DNA of 9,128 bases from Oscillospiraceae bacterium (GTDB lineage: Bacteria; Bacillota; Clostridia; Oscillospirales; Ruminococcaceae). Each line of letters begins with the position of its first letter. The first letter of the stretch is position 1. The translations under genes were made by a program, and so were the position numbers. The stretch lies in NCBI GenBank assembly GCA_016302225.1, contig JAEDOB010000073.1, positions 1 to 9,128 of the forward strand. The letters are read 5' to 3'. The notes below the pieces were generated by a model. That model saw only the letters and a list, made by a program, of their open reading frames with translations, was not told where the DNA came from and made no database searches. Below, piece after piece: positions 5,587-9,128 of the stretch.

Positions 5587-5601
5587 GCAGCTATTAGCTG
5601 C
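5587..5601. promoter_or_regulatory. 15-bp palindrome at the glgP transcription start (candidate operator)
   Basis: GCAGCTATTAGCTGC is a perfect odd palindrome (7-bp arms around one base) lying about +4 to +18 from the predicted glgP start point. It is directly followed toward the gene by a near-palindrome (5573-5586, ATAT-x-TCGA-x-ATAT). A one-base loop makes an RNA hairpin unlikely with all pairs formed, so a dimeric repressor site is the simpler reading. Role is inferred from position. Confidence 0.5.
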
Positions 5602-5611
5602 CTTATGGTAT

Positions 5612-5640
5612 ATTATAGCGTATTTCACAGATTTTTTCAA
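5612..5640 (-). promoter_or_regulatory. Strong sigma-A promoter for glgP
   Basis: Minus strand TTGAAA (5635-5640), 17-bp spacer, perfect TATAAT (5612-5617). The start is near 5605, with a leader of about 50 nt to the preferred ATG. It is the most consensus-like promoter in the window as a whole. Confidence 0.85.
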
Positions 5641-5882
5641 TTGTTAGATTAAACAAAATCAAAAAGTATGTTTTTACCCCATTGCCCCGCCAAAGCAGGA
5701 CGAAAAGTGTAAAAACGTCGGTTTTACGGGATTTTCCGACATTTTTCCGAACTCTGTGCACCCCTGTGACATATTCGGACAGGCGGGTTGAACTTATGAA
5801 AACGTTTAAGTAAACGGGAGCTTTTTTCGTCATAATCTCAAAAACCCAAGAAACGACACATACACATATGTTGATTTTGCAC
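5641..5882. other. Gene-free region upstream of the glgP promoter
   Basis: About 240 bases between the two-component operon's terminator and the glgP promoter. I see no convincing gene. A short minus-strand frame starting near 5884 runs into the glgP promoter and lacks a ribosome binding site. It holds related motifs: GTTTTTAC at 5670-5677, GTAAAAAC at 5709-5716 (an 8-bp inverted repeat) and GTTTTAC at 5721-5727, plus GTCGG/CCGAC arms around 5718-5742 and a catabolite-response-like site at 5796-5811. It may be regulatory DNA for glgP. Confidence 0.45.
5796..5811 (+). promoter_or_regulatory. Candidate catabolite-responsive (cre-like) element
   Basis: ATGAAAACGTTTAAGT fits the CcpA cre consensus WTGNNARCGNWWWCAW at all positions except the CA near the 3' end. 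It is about 155 bp upstream of the glgP -35 box, far for simple repression. A carbon-control site would suit glgP, but the match is imperfect and AT-rich sequence gives chance hits. Confidence 0.3.
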
Positions 5883-5921
5883 AAAAGCGGACCGTTTATG
5901 CAAAAAGCATAAGCAGCCCGC
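5883..5921 (-). terminator. Intrinsic terminator of the kinase-receiver operon
   Basis: In minus-strand RNA, 5921-5907 pairs with 5901-5887: GCGG/CCGC at the base, G-U and C-G pairs, one C-A mismatch, then UUAUGC/GCAUAA around a U5 loop. That is 14 pairs in 15 positions. UUUU (5886-5883) follows. It lies about 55 nt after the receiver gene stop. A weaker 6-bp hairpin (GCCGUU/GACGGC) sits closer, at 5945-5962, without a good U-tract. Confidence 0.72.
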
Positions 5922-5976
5922 CCATTTTTGGTGATTATTACAACAGCCGTCGTAAAAACGGCAAAATTCGGTAGGA

Positions 5977-6369
5977 TTACCCCTCCGCCGATGATTTTTT
6001 AAGCTCCGAAAGCTCCATTATCCTTGCCACACGCCTTTTGAGCACCGCAGGAACAATAGGCTTTGCGATAAAATCCTCCGCCCCCGCCTCAATACATCGC
6101 TGCTTGCTTTCCTCGGAGGTATCGGCGGTCATAAGCATAACGGGAATGTCCGCAAACCCCTCCCGCCGAATCTCCGAAATAAGCCTGAACCCGTCCATTT
6201 CGGGCATAAGCACGTCCGAGATAATAAGGTCGGGGGTCTTTACCGAAAGATATTTCAGAGCCTGCGCCCCCGAAGCCACGGGAGTGACCGAATATTCTTC
6301 ACCCGACAGCAGTGCCTTTATTTCCGCAAGGATAGTGCGGCTGTCGTCCACAAGCAATATCTGTTTCAT
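5977..6369 (-). CDS. Stand-alone CheY-like response regulator receiver
   Basis: 130 residues, a single receiver domain with no output domain. KQILLVDDSRT gives the acidic pair Asp8-Asp9. Asp52 in IISDVLMPEMDG is the phosphorylation site, Thr81 in VMLMTADT is the switch Thr, and Lys103 in FIAKPI is the conserved Lys. A short tail (SELKKSSAEG) ends the protein. The ATG at 6369 has AAAGGA 6 nt upstream. An in-frame ATG at 6406-6408 overlaps the kinase stop (TAATG) but has no ribosome binding site, although it could allow coupled translation of a 13-residue longer form. It lies 38 nt after the kinase gene and almost certainly shares its mRNA. It probably accepts phosphate from the kinase's Hpt or HisKA domain and acts by protein contact. 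The ultimate target is unknown. Confidence 0.9.
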   Translation of the reverse strand: MKQILLVDDSRTILAEIKALLSGEEYSVTPVASGAQALKYLSVKTPDLIISDVLMPEMDGFRLISEIRREGFADIPVMLMTADTSEESKQRCIEAGAEDFIAKPIVPAVLKRRVARIMELSELKKSSAEG

Positions 6370-6407
6370 AAGCTGTCCTTTCTCGGGAAATGCCGATATA
6401 TTTATCA

Positions 6408-9128
6408 TTAGCTTCTCAGTATTTCAGCGGCTTCATCGTAGAAAAATCCCGACATTTTCTCGGAAGCCGCAAGCACCTTGTCAAAGGTATCATCATCAAG
6501 GCGGAACTCCAGCAGCTCGGAAAGCTCCCTCTCTGCCTTGTCGGTATCGAAGCCTTCAATATCCTCCACAATTTGGGAAATGCGCTGCGAAAGCTCCTCG
6601 GGGGAAAGTTCCTCGCCGTCGGTATGCGGCTTTCTGTCGGGCTTTGAGCAAACCTCCTTGAGAGCCTCCAGCAGACTGCGGTAGCCCGCCGTCAGCCTTC
6701 TTCCGTCCGACTCGATGAACGCATAATTACCCGATCTTGCCGCAGCCTCATGCCTTGCCGCCTGCTCGGAAAGCTCGTAAGCACCGATATTTGCCGCCGT
6801 ACTTTTCAGGGAATGAGCCTCGATCATATAGTTTTTCCAGTCCTTTGCGTCAAGCAGCCTTTCCAATCGCTCGCACTTGTAGCTGCCCTCGGAGCATGCC
6901 GCAGCCAGCAGTTCACGGTAAATTTCCGTACTGCCAAGCCTTTCGGCAGCCTTGTCCGCATCGACACCGGGAATTTGTATGCCTGTTTCCGCCGCAGCGA
7001 AAACTCCCGCCTTTTCGGGCGGACGGATAAGCTGCTTCACCTTCGGTATAAACTTCCGCATAATTTCGTTAAGCAGCTCGGGGTCGATGGGCTTTGCAAG
7101 GAAACCGTTCATTCCCGATGCAAGGAACATTTCGTCCACGCCCTTGATAGCGTTTGCGGTAAGGGCAACAATGGGAACGGTCTTTGCCGTCGGAACATGC
7201 AGCTTTCTGATAAGCGCAGCCGTTTCCACGCCGTCCATATCGGGCATCATATGGTCCATGAAGATAAGGTCGAAGCTCTCGCCGTCCTCCATGAGCCGCA
7301 CAGCGTCCTCACCGCTTGAAACCAGCACCGACTGCGCTTCATAGCGGTCGAGAAAGCCCTTTGCCACCTTTAGATTGGTATCATTGTCATCGACTACAAG
7401 CACCCTTGCCTCGGGGCAGCGGAAACGCTCGTATTTAGGCTGTTTTTCTATCATTCGCTGACGTATTCCGCTGTTTACGAAGGGGCAGAGTGAGAAAAGC
7501 GTTACGGGCTTTCTCAGCACAAAGGTGCTGCCTATTCTGTCCTCGGTGGAAAGCTGTATATCGGGGTTGGTCATTGCCGTGCAGACAACGTCCTTTATCC
7601 TGTCCCCAAGCCCCTTGACCGATTTTCCGAAATCGGTAAAATCGTACAGCAGATGATCCGACCTGCCCTTGAATTCCACCCTTTCTATGTCCGCAAAATT
7701 TTCCGTGATAACGTAGTCCGCACCCAGACCGTCAAACAGCTTGTCCAGACCTTCACGGTAATAGGGATTTTTCTCCAGTATGAAATATCTGCCGCCGCTG
7801 AATATCTCCTTGTCGATACATGGGGAAAGGTCGGGGCACCTCTGCAGCAGCTCCACGGTGAAGGTGGTGCCCTTTCCGTACACGCTCTGCATGGTAACGC
7901 TGCCGCCCATCATTTCCGCCAGACGCTTTGTGATGACAAGCCCCAAGCCCGTACCCTGAATGGTGCGGCTCTTCTTGCTGTCAACCTGAGAAAATGCGTT
8001 GAAAAGCTTCTCCTTGTCCTCGTCCTTTATGCCGATACCCGTGTCGGAAACACGGAAAATAAGCCTTGCCTGCCCGGAATTTTCCCGCTTGAAGGAAACG
8101 TCCAGCGTTATCTTTCCCTTTTCGGTAAATTTTACGGAATTTCCCAAAAGATTGAGAAGTATCTGCCTGATACGCACCTCATCTCCCACAAAAACCGACG
8201 GTATATCGGGAGAAGCATTTACCACAAAGGTGACATTCCCGCCCTTTAATCGGGAATTTATCATATTCTGAACATCATTGACCGTGGAAAAGAGCACATA
8301 TTCCGACTCGGAAAGCTCCATTTTTCCCGCATCTATCTTGGAAAAATCCAGAATATCGTTGATAATATCCAGCAGGCTGCCCGCAGAGGTGCGGATAGTT
8401 TCGAGATATTCGGCGTTGGACTCGGACATTTCCGACTTGGACATCAGCTCAGCCATGCCGCAGATAGCGTTCATAGGCGTTCTTATTTCGTGGGACATAT
8501 TGGCAAGAAAGTCGGACTTTGCCTTTGCCGCAGCCTCCGCCTCGTTCTTTTTTATCTCCACCACACGCAGGAGATATTCCACATTCTGCGTCTTTTGCGT
8601 AGCAATGAGCACCTGCCTGTTGTTCCAGCTGACAAGGACGGTTATTATCATCATTCCGATAAACATTACCGCCGTCCTGAGCAAAAACGGCAGAAGTGCC
8701 ATTCCGTAGCTTAAAACATATTCGGGGAAAAACGGCGCACAGATAAGGTAAACCAGCGCAGTAAATGCGATCTCCAGCTTCGCCAGCCGCAGGTCACGGG
8801 ACAGGGAGGTGACGCACATTGCAGTCAGGTACACTCCCTGCATTATCCCCAGCGTCTGACGGTAAAGCGCATAGACCGTAATAAGCGACATCATCGCAAA
8901 GCCCGTGATATAGTACTGCACGTCCGCAGGCACCCTTTTGCTGTACACGGGGATAAGCAGCACCGCAGGCACTCCCGCAAAAATCCCCGCTATCACCGTA
9001 TTCTGTCCCTGAGCAAAAAAGAGCACCGCAATTCCGACGCTGAATATTGCCATTATCCAGAAAATAAGCTTGGAGATAAGCTGCTTTGTCCTTTCCGAAC
9101 GCAGCTCCTCGCCCTTTTTATCGTAAAA
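6408..9128 (-). CDS. Membrane hybrid sensor histidine kinase (HisKA-HATPase-pseudoREC-REC-Hpt), N-terminus outside window
   Basis: The reading frame stays open to the right edge, so the ATG at 9053 is internal; 906 codons are visible and the true start is beyond. Residues here are counted from the first visible codon. About 20-170 hold five or six hydrophobic helices (a polytopic membrane sensor I cannot name), then a short coiled linker. HisKA has FLANMSHEIRTPMN with phospho-His213. HATPase has N box QILLNLLGNSVKF, DTGIGI and GTGLGLVITKRLAEMMGG. About 446-555 resemble a receiver that lacks the acidic pair and clear phospho-Asp but keeps a Lys-Pro (FVLRKPVTLF). A true receiver follows (VLVVDDND, Asp625 in FMDHMMPDMDG, ALTANA, LAKPID). 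Hpt has AHSLKSTAANIGA with His772. The last 75 or so residues form an acidic helical tail. It relays His-Asp-His internally and likely onward to the small receiver downstream. The signal is unknown. Confidence 0.95.
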   Translation of the reverse strand, partial: FYDKKGEELRSERTKQLISKLIFWIMAIFSVGIAVLFFAQGQNTVIAGIFAGVPAVLLIPVYSKRVPADVQYYITGFAMMSLITVYALYRQTLGIMQGVYLTAMCVTSLSRDLRLAKLEIAFTALVYLICAPFFPEYVLSYGMALLPFLLRTAVMFIGMMIITVLVSWNNRQVLIATQKTQNVEYLLRVVEIKKNEAEAAAKAKSDFLANMSHEIRTPMNAICGMAELMSKSEMSESNAEYLETIRTSAGSLLDIINDILDFSKIDAGKMELSESEYVLFSTVNDVQNMINSRLKGGNVTFVVNASPDIPSVFVGDEVRIRQILLNLLGNSVKFTEKGKITLDVSFKRENSGQARLIFRVSDTGIGIKDEDKEKLFNAFSQVDSKKSRTIQGTGLGLVITKRLAEMMGGSVTMQSVYGKGTTFTVELLQRCPDLSPCIDKEIFSGGRYFILEKNPYYREGLDKLFDGLGADYVITENFADIERVEFKGRSDHLLYDFTDFGKSVKGLGDRIKDVVCTAMTNPDIQLSTEDRIGSTFVLRKPVTLFSLCPFVNSGIRQRMIEKQPKYERFRCPEARVLVVDDNDTNLKVAKGFLDRYEAQSVLVSSGEDAVRLMEDGESFDLIFMDHMMPDMDGVETAALIRKLHVPTAKTVPIVALTANAIKGVDEMFLASGMNGFLAKPIDPELLNEIMRKFIPKVKQLIRPPEKAGVFAAAETGIQIPGVDADKAAERLGSTEIYRELLAAACSEGSYKCERLERLLDAKDWKNYMIEAHSLKSTAANIGAYELSEQAARHEAAARSGNYAFIESDGRRLTAGYRSLLEALKEVCSKPDRKPHTDGEELSPEELSQRISQIVEDIEGFDTDKAERELSELLEFRLDDDTFDKVLAASEKMSGFFYDEAAEILRS

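Noticed and set aside
4595..5647. Second long plus-strand open frame antisense to the glgP 5' half
   Set aside because: Same reason as above; it also runs through the glgP promoter and shows no recognisable domain.
5603..5884. Minus-strand frame of 93 codons upstream of glgP
   Set aside because: No ribosome binding site at the first ATG or the internal one, no family resemblance, and it overlaps the strong glgP promoter.
7653..8249. Plus-strand frames antisense to the hybrid kinase, including this one and several around 6400-8700
   Set aside because: All lie within the well-conserved kinase, receiver and Hpt coding region on the opposite strand and have no motifs of their own.
9051..9053. 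ATG at 9053 as the start of the hybrid kinase
   Set aside because: The same frame is open for 25 more codons to the window edge and the ATG lies inside a hydrophobic helix with no ribosome binding site, so the start is outside the window.
1..9128. CRISPR array, transposon, phage, toxin-antitoxin, tRNA or rRNA content
   Set aside because: No regularly spaced repeats, transposase or integrase motifs, paired small toxin genes or structured RNA signatures were found on either strand.

Overview
The window looks like chromosome of a Gram-positive, anaerobic gut-type Clostridia, probably Ruminococcus or a close Oscillospiraceae relative. This is inferred from strong AAAGGAG-type ribosome binding sites, sigma-A promoters with near-consensus -35/-10 boxes, U-tailed intrinsic terminators, a DUF4830 protein, and clostridial-type methylglyoxal synthase and FeoA sequences. 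No rRNA, tRNA, CRISPR array, insertion sequence or phage gene is visible. The organism call is inference from gene style, not from a marker.

Layout, left to right. (1) Positions 1-263, minus strand: the start of a DUF1624-type membrane acyltransferase that runs off the left edge, with its own promoter and a leader holding a perfect 17-bp hairpin. (2) 451-1675, minus strand: a MinD-family ATPase followed by methylglyoxal synthase (mgsA), read from one strong promoter at about 1830 and ended by a UUCG-loop terminator at 404-436. (3) 2020-2253, minus strand: a lone feoA with its own promoter and terminator. It is divergent from a plus-strand DUF4830 membrane-anchored protein at 2398-3012. (4) 3152-5551, minus strand: an alpha-glucan (glycogen/starch) phosphorylase with a textbook promoter (TTGAAA, 17 bp, TATAAT), a 15-bp palindrome at the start of the transcript and a convergent-side terminator. 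(5) 5977-9128, minus strand: a two-gene signalling operon. It comprises a large membrane hybrid histidine kinase (HisKA, HATPase, pseudo-receiver, receiver, Hpt), truncated by the right edge, and a stand-alone CheY-like receiver. It closes with a long hairpin terminator at 5883-5921.

GlgP releases glucose-1-phosphate from stored or dietary glucan. MgsA diverts dihydroxyacetone phosphate to methylglyoxal when glycolytic flux outruns phosphate supply. The two are metabolically related but have separate promoters, and nothing in the sequence ties them together. The kinase could in one polypeptide relay phosphate His-Asp-His and pass it to the small receiver. That receiver has no DNA-binding domain, so the output must be elsewhere or through protein contact.

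I see mostly ordinary, well-known gene families. The points most worth a second look are a pair of related, co-varying hairpin repeats (295-331 and 3052-3084) that are not the U-tailed terminators of their neighbours, the orphan MinD with an atypical C-terminus, the pseudo-receiver and C-terminal tail of the hybrid kinase, and the operator-like palindrome on the glgP promoter. I found no convincing undescribed multi-gene system.
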